Positions 42,615-52,572 of a stretch of DNA of 64,000 nt are shown here, piece by piece (the first letter of the stretch is position 1; every line of letters starts with the position of its first letter). The stretch comes from Pseudoalteromonas rubra. GTDB lineage: Bacteria; Pseudomonadota; Gammaproteobacteria; Enterobacterales; Alteromonadaceae. The DNA is taken from the NCBI RefSeq assembly GCF_005887115.1, contig NZ_PNCJ01000012.1, positions 186,001-250,000 on the forward strand, written 5' to 3'. The position numbers and the translations under genes are program-made. Below the pieces are notes generated by a model. The model was not told where the DNA came from. It searched no databases and was given only the letters and a program-made list of their open reading frames with translations.

Positions 42615-43277
42615 CTAATCTTGACCGATAAGGCGCTCAATTAAGGGCTGAGCCGACTGCAACGAGGTTTCCTGCCAGGCTGCACGTGAAAAATCCTGTT
42701 TAGCTGAATGCTGATTAGGGATCACCAGCACCTGAAGACCCGCAGTACAACCAGAGGTAAGTCCGGTTGTTGTATCCTCAATCGCGATGGCTTGCTCGGG
42801 TGAAACTTGTAATGACACCAAAGCTTGAATATAAGGTTCAGGGTGCGGTTTTGGATGTTTTACATCGTCTTTGGTAACAATACACTCAAAAAAGTGCAAC
42901 AGGTCATAGTGTTCCAGTACAGGAATGGCCTCAGCTCGGGTGCTGCCAGTCACCAGCGCCAGTTTGCAATGTTGTGCCGTATAGCTCAGGATCTCTCGCG
43001 CATAGGGCATGAGCCTGGGCCTGATGGTGGCCGAGGTGTCGACAAACAGACGATTTTTTTCCTCACACAATGCCTGCGCCTCATGGGGCAACTGGTGCCG
43101 CGCGCGCAGTATCTGTGCCGTTTTCAGCGTAGGCACGCCAGAAAACTCATCACAAAAAGCCAGCTCGCTGTAAGTGATATCAAAAGGTGCCAGTACGCGC
43201 TGCCAGCTGTGATAATGGAGCGCTTCCGAATCCGCCAGCGTCCCATCAAAATCAAACAAGATTGCCTTTAAATTCAT
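42615..43277 (-). CDS. HAD-family phosphatase/phosphomutase (beta-phosphoglucomutase-like)
   Basis: A 220-residue HAD hydrolase. The nucleophile loop is LFDFDGTLADSEALHY near the N-terminus; LVTGSTRAEA is motif II, KPHPEPYIQAL motif III and IEDTTTGLTSG motif IV. A cap domain (about residues 20-85) matches the phosphoglycolate phosphatase/beta-phosphoglucomutase subclass. The start at 43277 is set by AAGGAG five bases upstream; longer readings to 43340 would overlap the next gene upstream. Substrate unknown (sugar phosphates are usual). Confidence 0.88.
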   Translation of the reverse strand: MNLKAILFDFDGTLADSEALHYHSWQRVLAPFDITYSELAFCDEFSGVPTLKTAQILRARHQLPHEAQALCEEKNRLFVDTSATIRPRLMPYAREILSYTAQHCKLALVTGSTRAEAIPVLEHYDLLHFFECIVTKDDVKHPKPHPEPYIQALVSLQVSPEQAIAIEDTTTGLTSGCTAGLQVLVIPNQHSAKQDFSRAAWQETSLQSAQPLIERLIGQD

Positions 43278-43299
43278 CATCGCTCCTTCATTATTGGTC

Positions 43300-43596
43300 T
43301 TACTCTGCTTTGGCAGGTGGCTCGGCGTGTGCAACATCACCTGTGTCTTTTTCTACCAGCTCGTAGCCGCGGGGTTTGCGGATTACTTTCAGTACCGGTT
43401 TATCGAATGCCGTTTGCAACCGAGTGAAATCGGCTTTCAGGTCATCAATGCTCTGGCCATAAGGTGATTCCCCCGTCTCCGACCAGTTGACCGCCTTACC
43501 ATTTTCATTGTACTCAACCGCATGTACCTGATACTGCTCTGGCGCATCTTTGCTAGCTTCGCAATAGATAACGCGGTAATTCCAAAATGCGGACAT
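43300..43596 (-). CDS. Unrecognised 98-residue soluble protein
   Basis: I do not recognise a family. The protein has a compact alpha/beta start (FWNYRVIYCEASKD, YQVHAVEYNENGKAVNW), a helix (IDDLKADFTRLQTAFD) and a strand (PVLKVIRKPRGYELVEK), ending in a disordered Ala/Glu tail. An AGAGGA site is near the ATG. The HAD gene follows 22 bases later on the same strand, so the two are probably an operon. No signal peptide. Confidence 0.75.
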   Translation of the reverse strand: MSAFWNYRVIYCEASKDAPEQYQVHAVEYNENGKAVNWSETGESPYGQSIDDLKADFTRLQTAFDKPVLKVIRKPRGYELVEKDTGDVAHAEPPAKAE

Positions 43597-43672
43597 CTTC
43601 TCTTCCTCTAAAATTCTGTCTAAACCAGCTGTACTTTACCAGTACTGGGACTGAGTTGCATGACAGTATTAA

Positions 43673-43706
43673 TAAAAAACCCGTGAATGCCTGGCATCCA
43701 CGGGTT
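43673..43706 (-). terminator. Terminator of the TonB-dependent receptor gene
   Basis: Read on the minus strand, ACCCGTGGAT and ATTCACGGGT form a stem with one mismatch around GCCAGGC, followed by TTTTTT. It sits about 20 bases after the receptor stop. The reverse strand has TTTT as well, so it may also stop opposing transcripts. Confidence 0.8.
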
Positions 43707-43728
43707 TTCGCTTCAAATTGGCGTGAAA

Positions 43729-46032
43729 TTAAAAGAATTTCACTTTGAACTCAGCACCCACAAAGCGCTCTTCGTTCAGCATACCTGTGTTGTTGTTGAA
43801 ATCTACACCACCGATAACCACCTGCTCATCGAACAGGTTACGTACGAAGGCAGAAACTTCATAGTCGTTGTCGCCCGAGTTCCACGCATAGCCCGCGCGT
43901 ACACCAGCTTCAAACAACGCTTCGCCTTTAAATTCAACCGACTCATACAAGAAGAAGTCGATTTCACTGCGGTAAGACAGGTCGGTGTATACAAAGAATT
44001 CACCGTCTTCCAGCTCTTTGGTATAACGCAAAGTCGCGTTTGAAATCCACTCTGGCGCGTGCGGCAGGCTATTGCCATCCAAAATCGCACGTGCTTCTGG
44101 ACCATTTGGTCCTTCAACCATGTAAGTAGGATCAGTCACTGTACACTGAGCACATACGGCTACTGCCAGCGAATCATCATCCAACTCAGTTTTGTTGTAG
44201 CTCAGATTAAAGGTTGCATTTAGCTCGTCCGTTAATACCCATTCAGTATCCAGCTCAAAACCATAACCTGTGGTTTTATCTGCATTGATCAGACGGTTAA
44301 AGTTAGAGCCGCCGCCTACTGCGGTCAATTGCTGGTCATCCATCTGGAAATAAAACACAGTTGCGTTCACACGACCCTGACCATCCAGTACGTCTGACTT
44401 CACACCGAATTCAATAGAGTTAGTAGTTTCTGACTCAGCTACAGTCACAACGTCACCGAACAGGATACGACCCTGAACACTTGGCGCACGGAAACCATTT
44501 GCCAAACGACCAAACAGGTTCACATCATCCGTCAGCTTGTAAGTTGCACTTAGATCCCAACTCACGTGACTGTCACTTGGATTTGCACGACCTTCCAGGA
44601 AATCAGGGGAACCGTTCCAAGGTGTTGGGTTGTCCGTTCTTTTTGCGTAGAAATCTTTTTCGTCGTCCGAGTAACGTAAGCCCAGAGTCACGTCCAGCTG
44701 CTCAGATACAGTGTAATCAAATGAACCAAACAGTGCCCATGCCGACGTCTCTTGCTCCTGGACCGCATAGCCGTTTTGCAGACCATAGTTGCCAGCGGCT
44801 TCATCGTATGTGCCTGTGTCGAAGCTAAAGCTCTCAATAGTCAGGTCTTCTTCAAACAGGAATAAACCAACCTGATAATTGAAGTCACCCGTGAAATTAC
44901 TTGAAAGACGAAGTTCCTGCGTGTACTGGTCATGCTCAGGGATGGCATCCGCTGTTTCAGAAGAAAACGGAATGAAACCTGGACCCATTGTTGGGGCAAA
45001 GTTATTACCGTAACCACCATCAACGTCTGCACGTGAGTAAATTTCAGCACTTTCCCAACCACTAATAGAGGTGATGGTGTGCTCTTTCAGATCCCATTCA
45101 AGCTTCAGGCTCAGGCCTTGCGTGTCGACTTCTTGAGTAGAGCGAGATGCTGCATCATGGTATACCACATCGTTATCATACAATGGGTTAATGTTGTTCG
45201 AACCTTTCTCAATAAGGTTAGCACGGAACGCGATAGGACGGCCGTCCAGGTCACGAACGTGATAATTTAACAGGCCTGTGAAGTCGTCGCCTTCATACAA
45301 AAATTGTACACGTGCAGCCATTTCGTTGTAGCCACCCAGAGAATCTTCTTTTTCAAAGCCTGGCGCTTTCACATCGATATAGTCAGGCTTGTCCTGAACC
45401 AATACAGACACACGGGTAGAAAGTTTGTCTGTTAAACCAGTACCAGCAGCGCCTTCAAAATCAATTGAGCTGTTGCTGCCGTAAGAAACCGCGGCATAAC
45501 CATCGAATTCCTGACTTGGTTTAACGCTGTCGAACTTAACCAGACCTGCTGGTGTGTTACGACCAAACAGCGTTCCCTGTGGACCACGCAATACTTCGAT
45601 GCGGGCAATATCAAATACAGGGAAGCCTTTTAGAATGGGGTTTTCCTGAACCACTTCGTCAACCACCAAAGAAACGGGTTGAGAGGCGTTCAGATCGAAG
45701 TCGGTGTTACCCAGACCACGAACATAAAAGCGTGGGAATGTACGTCCGAATGAAGATTCAACCGACAGACTCGGGATCTTCGCATTCATAAAGCGGATAT
45801 CCATACCAGCTGAGCTGTATGCATCCAGGTTGTCGCCTTGTAAAGCAGACACAGAAACTGGCACTTCTTGTGCGTTCTCAACACGCTTACGCGCGGTGAT
45901 TTGGATCACTTCCAGTTGATTGCTTTTAGCTTGCGCTTCTTCTGCAAGCGTAGAGAATGAAGTACCTGCTACAGCAGAGAACAACGTCGCATTGATTAAA
46001 GTTGCTAACGTAGATCTTTTCATTGCTTTCAT
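43729..46032 (-). CDS. TonB-dependent outer-membrane receptor
   Basis: A 767-residue receptor with a signal peptide (LATLINATLFSAVAGTSFSTLA), a TonB-box-like LEVIQITARKR, a plug domain (VPVSVSALQGDNLDAY, FYVRGLGNTDFDLNASQ, IEVLRGPQGTLFGRNTPAG) and a 22-strand barrel ending in the usual aromatic residue (FKVKFF, terminal Phe). It would bring a scarce nutrient over the outer membrane with TonB energy. Nothing in the neighbourhood shows the ligand; an iron chelate or a glycan fragment is possible. Upstream lies an 18-base palindrome (46314-46331). Confidence 0.93.
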   Translation of the reverse strand: MKAMKRSTLATLINATLFSAVAGTSFSTLAEEAQAKSNQLEVIQITARKRVENAQEVPVSVSALQGDNLDAYSSAGMDIRFMNAKIPSLSVESSFGRTFPRFYVRGLGNTDFDLNASQPVSLVVDEVVQENPILKGFPVFDIARIEVLRGPQGTLFGRNTPAGLVKFDSVKPSQEFDGYAAVSYGSNSSIDFEGAAGTGLTDKLSTRVSVLVQDKPDYIDVKAPGFEKEDSLGGYNEMAARVQFLYEGDDFTGLLNYHVRDLDGRPIAFRANLIEKGSNNINPLYDNDVVYHDAASRSTQEVDTQGLSLKLEWDLKEHTITSISGWESAEIYSRADVDGGYGNNFAPTMGPGFIPFSSETADAIPEHDQYTQELRLSSNFTGDFNYQVGLFLFEEDLTIESFSFDTGTYDEAAGNYGLQNGYAVQEQETSAWALFGSFDYTVSEQLDVTLGLRYSDDEKDFYAKRTDNPTPWNGSPDFLEGRANPSDSHVSWDLSATYKLTDDVNLFGRLANGFRAPSVQGRILFGDVVTVAESETTNSIEFGVKSDVLDGQGRVNATVFYFQMDDQQLTAVGGGSNFNRLINADKTTGYGFELDTEWVLTDELNATFNLSYNKTELDDDSLAVAVCAQCTVTDPTYMVEGPNGPEARAILDGNSLPHAPEWISNATLRYTKELEDGEFFVYTDLSYRSEIDFFLYESVEFKGEALFEAGVRAGYAWNSGDNDYEVSAFVRNLFDEQVVIGGVDFNNNTGMLNEERFVGAEFKVKFF

Positions 46033-46671
46033 GTTGGGATTTAACCTTTTATATGCACTCTTGAGTTCAACGGTTTTAATTTGGGCGCCGTATCACAATG
46101 GCAGGTTCGCTCAATTTTACGCGCAAATGACGAGCAGCGCGGACCTCACTAGCGAGAGTGCAAAGCGACTATGTGAGGCTGAACGAGACGGCCATAATTA
46201 TAGCAGCAAATTTTCAAATTGCTGCAATTATGCATATAAATTTTCCACATTTTTGTAAATATCGTGAAAGTTAGCTAAGAGTTAACAACTTTTCGCAACA
46301 AAAAGCCTCAAAATAAGGACATTTGTCCTTACCAAACCCTTACCTATATGGTGGCAGGAAACGGATTTACCGAATTGAAATACAGATGTCACTGTCTCGT
46401 TCTACTCAACAACCTATAGCAAAATACCACTAACGTAAACGCACGAGGTTAGACAAGCCACTGCATATACCCGTTCATTAAATTACAAACAGCGGTACGC
46501 TTATTTACTGACTTATTCAGCGACTCAGCGACGAAATATAATACAACCGGGCACCATCCGCCCAAAGATGGTAACCGGTGTCATGAAAGCGACGCCATTG
46601 TAATAAAGCGTCGTAACGAAAAGGAGGACATTAGACCGCACAGAGTGATCTTATTTACACTCAGTGCCTGT
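46033..46671. promoter_or_regulatory. Region upstream of the TonB receptor with an 18-base palindrome
   Basis: No gene is seen. TAAGGACA-TT-TGTCCTTA (46314-46331) is a perfect palindrome about 280 bases upstream of the receptor, a likely operator. TATAAA on the minus strand close to the receptor start could be a -10 box. Near 46580-46612 CGACGC/GCGTCG may form a weak hairpin after sixA, which ends at 46672. Confidence 0.45.
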
Positions 46672-47139
46672 CTAGTTGGGTGGTGTGGCCAGCTGGAGTA
46701 ACTCGCTTTTCAACGTGTCTGGGTTATATTGGATCACGGCAACCGCAGCCGTTGGAAATATGGGCATTTCGCCCGGTACCAATTGGTCAACCAAATAACT
46801 GACTATGGGCATATGCGCCACAACCAACCAGGTATCCAGAGTGTCGTGCATGCTTATCAAAGTTTCCAGATAGTCAACAGCCACAGCAGCATTGCCACTG
46901 GGCACAATATCTTGACACGTTTCTTCAAAAGACACTGGGTTAAGTTGTAACACCCCCTGTGCTGTTTGCTGCGCCCTGACGTAAGGGCTGACCAGGACAG
47001 CTTGGGGAGGAAAGTGCTCACTTAGCCACTGCCCCATCGCCGCAGACTGAGTCATTCCGCGTGATGTAAGTGTTCTGGCAGCATCGTTGGCCTGCATAGG
47101 GCCCGCTTCGCCATGACGCATGATCAGAATTGTTTTCAT
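46672..47139 (-). CDS. sixA: Phosphohistidine phosphatase SixA
   Basis: A 155-residue histidine phosphatase of the RHG branch with MKTILIMRHGEAG, in which His9 is the expected phosphate acceptor, and the second His in VVAHMPIVSYL. Size and order agree with SixA (E. coli 161 residues), which removes phosphate from phosphohistidine in Hpt or PTS proteins. The start at 47139 follows GGAG; an upstream ATG at 47175 is unlikely. It stands alone on the minus strand, divergent from the insulinase-type protease. Confidence 0.88.
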   Translation of the reverse strand: MKTILIMRHGEAGPMQANDAARTLTSRGMTQSAAMGQWLSEHFPPQAVLVSPYVRAQQTAQGVLQLNPVSFEETCQDIVPSGNAAVAVDYLETLISMHDTLDTWLVVAHMPIVSYLVDQLVPGEMPIFPTAAVAVIQYNPDTLKSELLQLATPPN

Positions 47140-47353
47140 AGCACTCCGAAAAGTTGGCAAGAAAATTAAAGACAACCAGTAGCTATTGCCCCAAATTGTC
47201 CGCTATATTAAAACAAAAGCACCTAAACCTTAAGTTTAAAATACAGGCTAATTCAGAGGTGACCAGTTATCGCAACGACCCTGAGCGTCTGTTGCCAGCA
47301 TCAAGCTCGGAAACAGCGGCCACGTCTCTAACCATTATATCGGCGGCACACAA

Positions 47354-50041
47354 TTGAAACTGAGTAATAATGATAAAAGAAATTATCGTCACCTGACACT
47401 GGACAATGGTCTTAAAATACTCCTGGTAGAAGATACATCAAGCACCAAAGCCGCTGCGTCACTGGCCATTAATGTTGGTCACTTTGACGATCCCCAAAGC
47501 CGTCAGGGCATGGCGCACTTTGTTGAGCATATGTTATTCCTGGGTACCCAGACCTTTCCAGCAAGAGGAGAATTCTCTCAGTTTGTCAGCCAGGCCGGTG
47601 GACAGAGTAATGCATGGACAGGCACAGAGCACAGCTGTTATTTTTTCGATTGTCGCTGTGCCATGTTTGAACAGGCATTACACAGGTTTAGCGAGTTTTT
47701 TTATGCCCCGCTGTTCGCTGAAGATGCTTTACAGGATGAACGTAATGCCATCGATTCCGAGTTCAATCTGAAAGTCAAAGACGACAACCGCCGGATCATT
47801 CAGGTGCACAAGGAAACAGTCAATCCGGCTCACCCTTTTGCTAAGTTTTCTGTTGGGAATCACAACACTTTGGCTGACCACAGTGGTGAGTTTAAACAAG
47901 AAATCGAATCCTTTTTCACAGCACATTATCAGGCACAGTGGATGACCCTGGTACTCGCTGGTCCTCAGCCTCTGGAAGAGCTGGCACGACTGGCCAATCT
48001 CTACTTTAGTCCATTAACAGGTCACGACGCGCCAAAACCCGCCATTGACGTGCCACTGTATCGTCAGCAAGATCTTGGCTTGTTGCTTCACATAGAGCCA
48101 CGTAAGCATATGCAAAAACTGATTGTCAGTTTTGCGATGCCGGATGTCGAAAGGCTTTATAAGTTTAAGAGTCTGAGCTTTTTGGCTCACTTGTTGGGCT
48201 ACGAAGGGGATGGTTCGCTGTACGCCATTTTAAAGAAAAATGGCTGGATCAACGCTTTGTCGGCCGGTGGCGGTGTGGATGGCAGCAACTTCAAAGATTT
48301 CAATATCAGCTTTGCATTGACTGACAATGGCATAGAATACTACGAAGACATCGTTGAGATGTTGTTTGAGTATATCAGCCTTATCCGTGAACAAATCGCG
48401 CTACTTCCGGCGCTATACGAAGACAAAAAACGCCTGCTTGAACTGGCTTTTGAAAACCAGGAACAAAGTAAACTGCTTGATTGGGTTAGTGCACTCAGTA
48501 TTAATATGCATCATTATGAAGAAGATGACATTTTGTACGGTGATTACTGCATGAGTGCGTTCAATCATGCGCTGCATGAAGAGCTCATGGGCCTGCTCTC
48601 TCCATATAATATGCGCTTGATCCTGATCCACCCGGACATTACCTGTGAGAATGACGCCACCCGCAAAGTTGCACAGTGGTACAATACGCCCTATCAGGTC
48701 GAGCGAATTAACATTGAGTGGCTCCAAACCCTTGAGCAAATTACCACTCCGCTACCCGAAATGCGCTTACCCGCTGCAAATCCCTATCTGGCTTTTGAGA
48801 ACCGCTTGTATGATATTGAGCCCGGCCGAAAAACGCCGACACTCCTAACGGACAGGCCCGGATTCGCCTTCTGGTTTAAGCAGGACACGCGCTTTCGTGT
48901 TACAAAGGGACATTTTTATTTAGAAATAGATTCTCAGTGTTCGGTTGAAAGCCATAAGAGCATGGCGATGACCCGACTGTTTGCGGACTTGTTTATGGAC
49001 AGTGTGGCAGAGCAGTTTTATGCCGCTGAGTTGGCAGGTCTGAGCTATCATCTAAGTTCTCATCAGGGTGGCTTGACACTGCAAACGGCAGGTTTATCCG
49101 CCAGTCAGCTCAAGCTTGTGCTGCAACTGGTCGAAGCACTACTCAAACAACCAATCAGCGCCACCCGATTTGCAGAGTATAAAAAGCAACTGATTCGACA
49201 CTGGAAAAACCATAACAAGAGCAAACCTGTCAGCGAGCTGTTTAGCCTGCTTGGTGCACGCCTTATGCCCTGGAATCCAACGCCGGATCAGTTAGCCAAA
49301 GCCCTGAAAAATATCAGTTTCAATGAGTTTTGCCTGTTCCGTGATAACTTTTTTAAAGCAATTCACATCAAGGCCTTCATGCATGGCAACTGGCAGCTTG
49401 ATCATGCGCTGGATATGCAGAAGCAACTCCATGCCCTGTTTGCTTACAGTGAAATCCTGGACGACCTTAAAAAGCCGCTGAACCTGATCTCGTCGCATCA
49501 GCAAATAGAGATCGAAAAACCTGGCGCTGAGCACGCCTTTGTCGAATATATACAGGCCCCCACCAGCTGCGTCGATGATAAGGTCAAAATTATGGCCTTC
49601 AACCAACTGGTCAGCCAGGATTACTTTGAGTCACTGCGCACCCAGCAGCAGCTGGGCTATTTGGTTGGTGCAGGATATGCCCCGTTTAACACCCGCGCGG
49701 GCATAGCGTTTTATGTGCAATCTTCTCATTACGACAGCAAAACGCTACTGCAACGTCATCATCAATATCTGACCGATCTATTGGCACAACTGGATAGTTA
49801 TGAAGACACTCAGTGGATACAAGTTAAGGCGGCACTACACGCCCAAATCGCTGAGAAAGACAAAAACCTGAGGCTGCGCTCGCAGCGTTTATGGATAGCC
49901 ATTGGCACCGATGATCATACCTTCTCCATGCAGGACAAGCTCATCGAAGCACTCGATAACCTGACTTTTGAGGTACTGAGGAAATATATAGTTCAGCTGG
50001 TGTCCAGTGACTTTGCAAAAATCACGCTCAGATGTAACTAA
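47354..50041 (+). CDS. Insulinase-type M16 zinc protease
   Basis: An 895-residue M16A peptidase. The inverted zinc motif is His55-x-x-Glu58-His59 (MAHFVEHMLFLGT), followed by the downstream Glu region (DERNAIDSEF) and GGQSNAWTGTEHSCYFF. Four homologous domains are expected; the middle shows FWFKQDTRFRVTKG and LGYLVGAGYAPFNTRAG late in the protein, both usual in protease III (Ptr) relatives. There is no signal peptide, so it may be cytosolic. The only start in frame after the nearest upstream stop is TTG at 47354, without a strong ribosome-binding site, so the first residues are uncertain. Role: breakdown of peptides. Confidence 0.92.
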   Translation: MKLSNNDKRNYRHLTLDNGLKILLVEDTSSTKAAASLAINVGHFDDPQSRQGMAHFVEHMLFLGTQTFPARGEFSQFVSQAGGQSNAWTGTEHSCYFFDCRCAMFEQALHRFSEFFYAPLFAEDALQDERNAIDSEFNLKVKDDNRRIIQVHKETVNPAHPFAKFSVGNHNTLADHSGEFKQEIESFFTAHYQAQWMTLVLAGPQPLEELARLANLYFSPLTGHDAPKPAIDVPLYRQQDLGLLLHIEPRKHMQKLIVSFAMPDVERLYKFKSLSFLAHLLGYEGDGSLYAILKKNGWINALSAGGGVDGSNFKDFNISFALTDNGIEYYEDIVEMLFEYISLIREQIALLPALYEDKKRLLELAFENQEQSKLLDWVSALSINMHHYEEDDILYGDYCMSAFNHALHEELMGLLSPYNMRLILIHPDITCENDATRKVAQWYNTPYQVERINIEWLQTLEQITTPLPEMRLPAANPYLAFENRLYDIEPGRKTPTLLTDRPGFAFWFKQDTRFRVTKGHFYLEIDSQCSVESHKSMAMTRLFADLFMDSVAEQFYAAELAGLSYHLSSHQGGLTLQTAGLSASQLKLVLQLVEALLKQPISATRFAEYKKQLIRHWKNHNKSKPVSELFSLLGARLMPWNPTPDQLAKALKNISFNEFCLFRDNFFKAIHIKAFMHGNWQLDHALDMQKQLHALFAYSEILDDLKKPLNLISSHQQIEIEKPGAEHAFVEYIQAPTSCVDDKVKIMAFNQLVSQDYFESLRTQQQLGYLVGAGYAPFNTRAGIAFYVQSSHYDSKTLLQRHHQYLTDLLAQLDSYEDTQWIQVKAALHAQIAEKDKNLRLRSQRLWIAIGTDDHTFSMQDKLIEALDNLTFEVLRKYIVQLVSSDFAKITLRCN

Positions 50042-50050
50042 CACATACCA

Positions 50051-50071
50051 GCGCCACCGTTTAGGTGGCGC
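50051..50071. terminator. Hairpin directly after the M16 protease gene
   Basis: GCGCCACC (50051-50058) pairs perfectly with GGTGGCGC (50064-50071) around GTTTA, ten bases after the stop. No T run follows, so it may be a rho-dependent or RNA-protecting 3' end. Confidence 0.5.
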
Positions 50072-50123
50072 CACTCATATCAGGCGCTTCTGAAACGCTT
50101 GCTCTTCAAAAAGAAAACACCTA

Positions 50124-50157
50124 CACAATAATGAGGTAGACTGACCTCATTATTGTG
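50124..50157. repeat. Perfect 14-bp inverted repeat in the M16/GGDEF-EAL gap
   Basis: CACAATAATGAGGT (50124-50137) and ACCTCATTATTGTG (50144-50157) are exact complements around AGACTG. It is 140 bases before the GGDEF/EAL gene. It could be a bidirectional terminator stem (weak T content after it) or an operator. Confidence 0.6.
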
Positions 50158-50295
50158 CTTAAGACCCGCATTGCCGCATAGAATTTAAACAAGCAGAAAC
50201 AACAGGTCCCAAATTAGGGATTTTTTCTGACATTCTTTTTGACTCTACTCAGGGCTTAGATTAGATTAGCAATTGTAATTGACTCTTTAAGCCTT

Positions 50296-52536
50296 ATGAA
50301 AAAAACAACAATTATAAAAACAATTACATCTATTTTGTTGCTTCAGACTTGGCAGGCAGTAAGTGCGCCTGTGTCTATAGGGGTAATGCAAAATTCACAG
50401 ATGACACTAACGATTGTGGTAGGACTCGTCACCGCGATCACCTTGTGCTATCTGGTGATTACAAATCGCAAAGCAAAACGCTCCCTGAATGCACTCAGAC
50501 ACTCAGAGCAACGCCTGAAAAGTACCGTAGAAGGCAGTGGTGACACACTTTGGGACTGGAACATCCACAGCGGTGAAATTGTTCGTATTAACGACAAGTT
50601 CATGATGGATACCGCTACAGGCAAAAATTTCATTCCAAACGCCAGCCTGATCCATCCACTCGACCTGCCCTTGGTAGAAAAACAACTTAAACTACATTTT
50701 GCAGAAAAAACGGCTTTTTTTGAAGCCACCTACCGCGTCAGAAACAGCCTGGATCAGTATCACTGGGTATTGGATAAAGGCAAAATCATTGAAAAGGACG
50801 ACAACTTAAACCCGCTGCGAATGACAGGCACAATTCGTGATATAAACCACCTGAAAAGCACAGAAGAGCGGCTGAACCTGTTTGCCAAATGCGTCGAGTC
50901 TCTGACCGATGCCATTGCCATTTACGATCATCACTTTCGTCTGGTTGATTTGAACCCAAGCTATATCCGGGTATTTGGTGGGGTTCGTGAACAATATATA
51001 AATACCGAGTTTAAGCTACCAGGCTACGATGGTCAGTTTATCAGTCAGATAAAAGCAGCATTAAAAAAGAGCGAACACTGGCAGGAAGAACTAAAACTCT
51101 ATGACCAGACAGGCACTATGCTGCCGATTGAAATATCAATTGACGAGATAAAAAATAATCACGGCCACATTACCAATTATGTTGTTGTATTCTCAGATTT
51201 AACTGAACGAAAAAAAGCTGAGTCGCAGTTGCATAACCTGTCTAACCGGGATCGTACAACTGGCCTGCCAAACAGGAATTTGTTTTTTACCAACCTTAAG
51301 AAATTGGTTGATCAGAAACGTGACCACGCCCTGCTGGTATTTGACTTGGATAACTTTAAGAAAATAAACGACTCTCTTGGCCACCAGCTGGGCGACAGTC
51401 TACTTGCTAAGCTTGCCATGCGACTCAATAAGCTATGTCGTCAGCAAGATACCTTTTACCGTCTGGGCGGTGATGAGTTTGCCCTGGTAATGTCGGGCAC
51501 GAACGACATCCACACCATAACTAAAGCCGCGAAACAATTTCTGGCAGTAATTGCAACACCATTTAAAATGGCCAATCATGAGCTGGTGATCACCTCCTCA
51601 GTTGGTATTGTGTTGTTTCCAGAAGATGGCAGCACACCGGAAATTTTGCTGAAAAATGCTGATACAGCCATGTATCATGCCAAGCAAAAAGGCAATCACT
51701 ATCTGTTCTTTAATGATTCAATGAATGAGCAGGCCGTTAAGCGCCTGCAAATCGAGAATCTGATGCGCTTTGGATTAAAAGAGGATCATTTTGTGGTGTA
51801 TTATCAGCCCAAAATGGACATTGCAACCGGGGCACTTGTGGGCATGGAAGCATTGGTGCGCTTCATTACCCCCAAAAAAGGCGTGATCAGTCCGGGTTTA
51901 TTCATTCCGATTGCCGAGGAAACAGGACAAATTGTCGAGATTGGCGAAGTGGTGCTGGACAAGGCCTGTAAAGATGTCAAACGCTGGGTAGACCAGGGAT
52001 TGTTTAATGGCCGTGTTGCTGTCAATTTATCCGCCAGACAGTTTAGTCTGCCTGACCTGACTGCACGCATAGATCTCATCTTGCAAAAGAATCAACTTCC
52101 TTCATATTTTCTTGAGCTAGAAATTACCGAAGGTACGGTTATGGACGATCCACAAGAAGCAATTTCAATTATGCGCTCATTGAGTTCACGTGGCATCCAC
52201 CTGGCGATGGATGACTTTGGCACCGGCTATTCCTCTTTAGCTTATCTGAAACAGTTTCCACTCAATACTCTGAAAGTAGACAAAGCCTTCGTTGATGACA
52301 TGAACACAGAGCGTGGCTGCAACATGGTCGATTCGATTGTGACCATTGCCCACAATCTGGGCCTGCATGTGGTCGCCGAAGGTGTTGAACATGAACAACA
52401 ACTACAACAGCTGCAACGCCTCAATTGTCAGACCATTCAAGGCTACTATTACGCAAAACCTTTGTCTGCAACAGAATTCGAGCAGTTTCTTAAATCCCAG
52501 TTCACCGACAAGCCTAACCTGCAGTTAGTTAACTGA
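50296..52536 (+). CDS. Membrane PAS-GGDEF-EAL cyclic-di-GMP protein
   Basis: The 746-residue protein has a signal-like start, one hydrophobic segment (MTLTIVVGLVTAITLCYLVI), two PAS-like sensor domains (about residues 70-180 and 200-310), a diguanylate cyclase domain with an intact GGDEF at 391-395 (RLGGDEFALV) and a phosphodiesterase domain with EAL from Glu518 (GMEALVRF), plus ELEITEGTV and AMDDFGTGYSSLAYL (late EAL motifs). Both halves keep their signature residues, so it may make or degrade cyclic-di-GMP depending on the signal. Such proteins control biofilm and motility. It is probably monocistronic. Confidence 0.93.
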   Translation: MKKTTIIKTITSILLLQTWQAVSAPVSIGVMQNSQMTLTIVVGLVTAITLCYLVITNRKAKRSLNALRHSEQRLKSTVEGSGDTLWDWNIHSGEIVRINDKFMMDTATGKNFIPNASLIHPLDLPLVEKQLKLHFAEKTAFFEATYRVRNSLDQYHWVLDKGKIIEKDDNLNPLRMTGTIRDINHLKSTEERLNLFAKCVESLTDAIAIYDHHFRLVDLNPSYIRVFGGVREQYINTEFKLPGYDGQFISQIKAALKKSEHWQEELKLYDQTGTMLPIEISIDEIKNNHGHITNYVVVFSDLTERKKAESQLHNLSNRDRTTGLPNRNLFFTNLKKLVDQKRDHALLVFDLDNFKKINDSLGHQLGDSLLAKLAMRLNKLCRQQDTFYRLGGDEFALVMSGTNDIHTITKAAKQFLAVIATPFKMANHELVITSSVGIVLFPEDGSTPEILLKNADTAMYHAKQKGNHYLFFNDSMNEQAVKRLQIENLMRFGLKEDHFVVYYQPKMDIATGALVGMEALVRFITPKKGVISPGLFIPIAEETGQIVEIGEVVLDKACKDVKRWVDQGLFNGRVAVNLSARQFSLPDLTARIDLILQKNQLPSYFLELEITEGTVMDDPQEAISIMRSLSSRGIHLAMDDFGTGYSSLAYLKQFPLNTLKVDKAFVDDMNTERGCNMVDSIVTIAHNLGLHVVAEGVEHEQQLQQLQRLNCQTIQGYYYAKPLSATEFEQFLKSQFTDKPNLQLVN

Positions 52537-52572
52537 CACTACAGATAAAGTAGAATCACACATTTTGCTGAT

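Noticed and set aside
45920..46258. 112-codon plus-strand frame across the TonB receptor start and its upstream region
   Set aside because: It is antisense to the signal peptide of the receptor, low-complexity, and lacks a ribosome-binding site.
47154..47357. 67-codon frame before the insulinase-type protease
   Set aside because: Overlaps the sixA upstream part and ends in the protease start; composition is not convincing, no ribosome-binding site.
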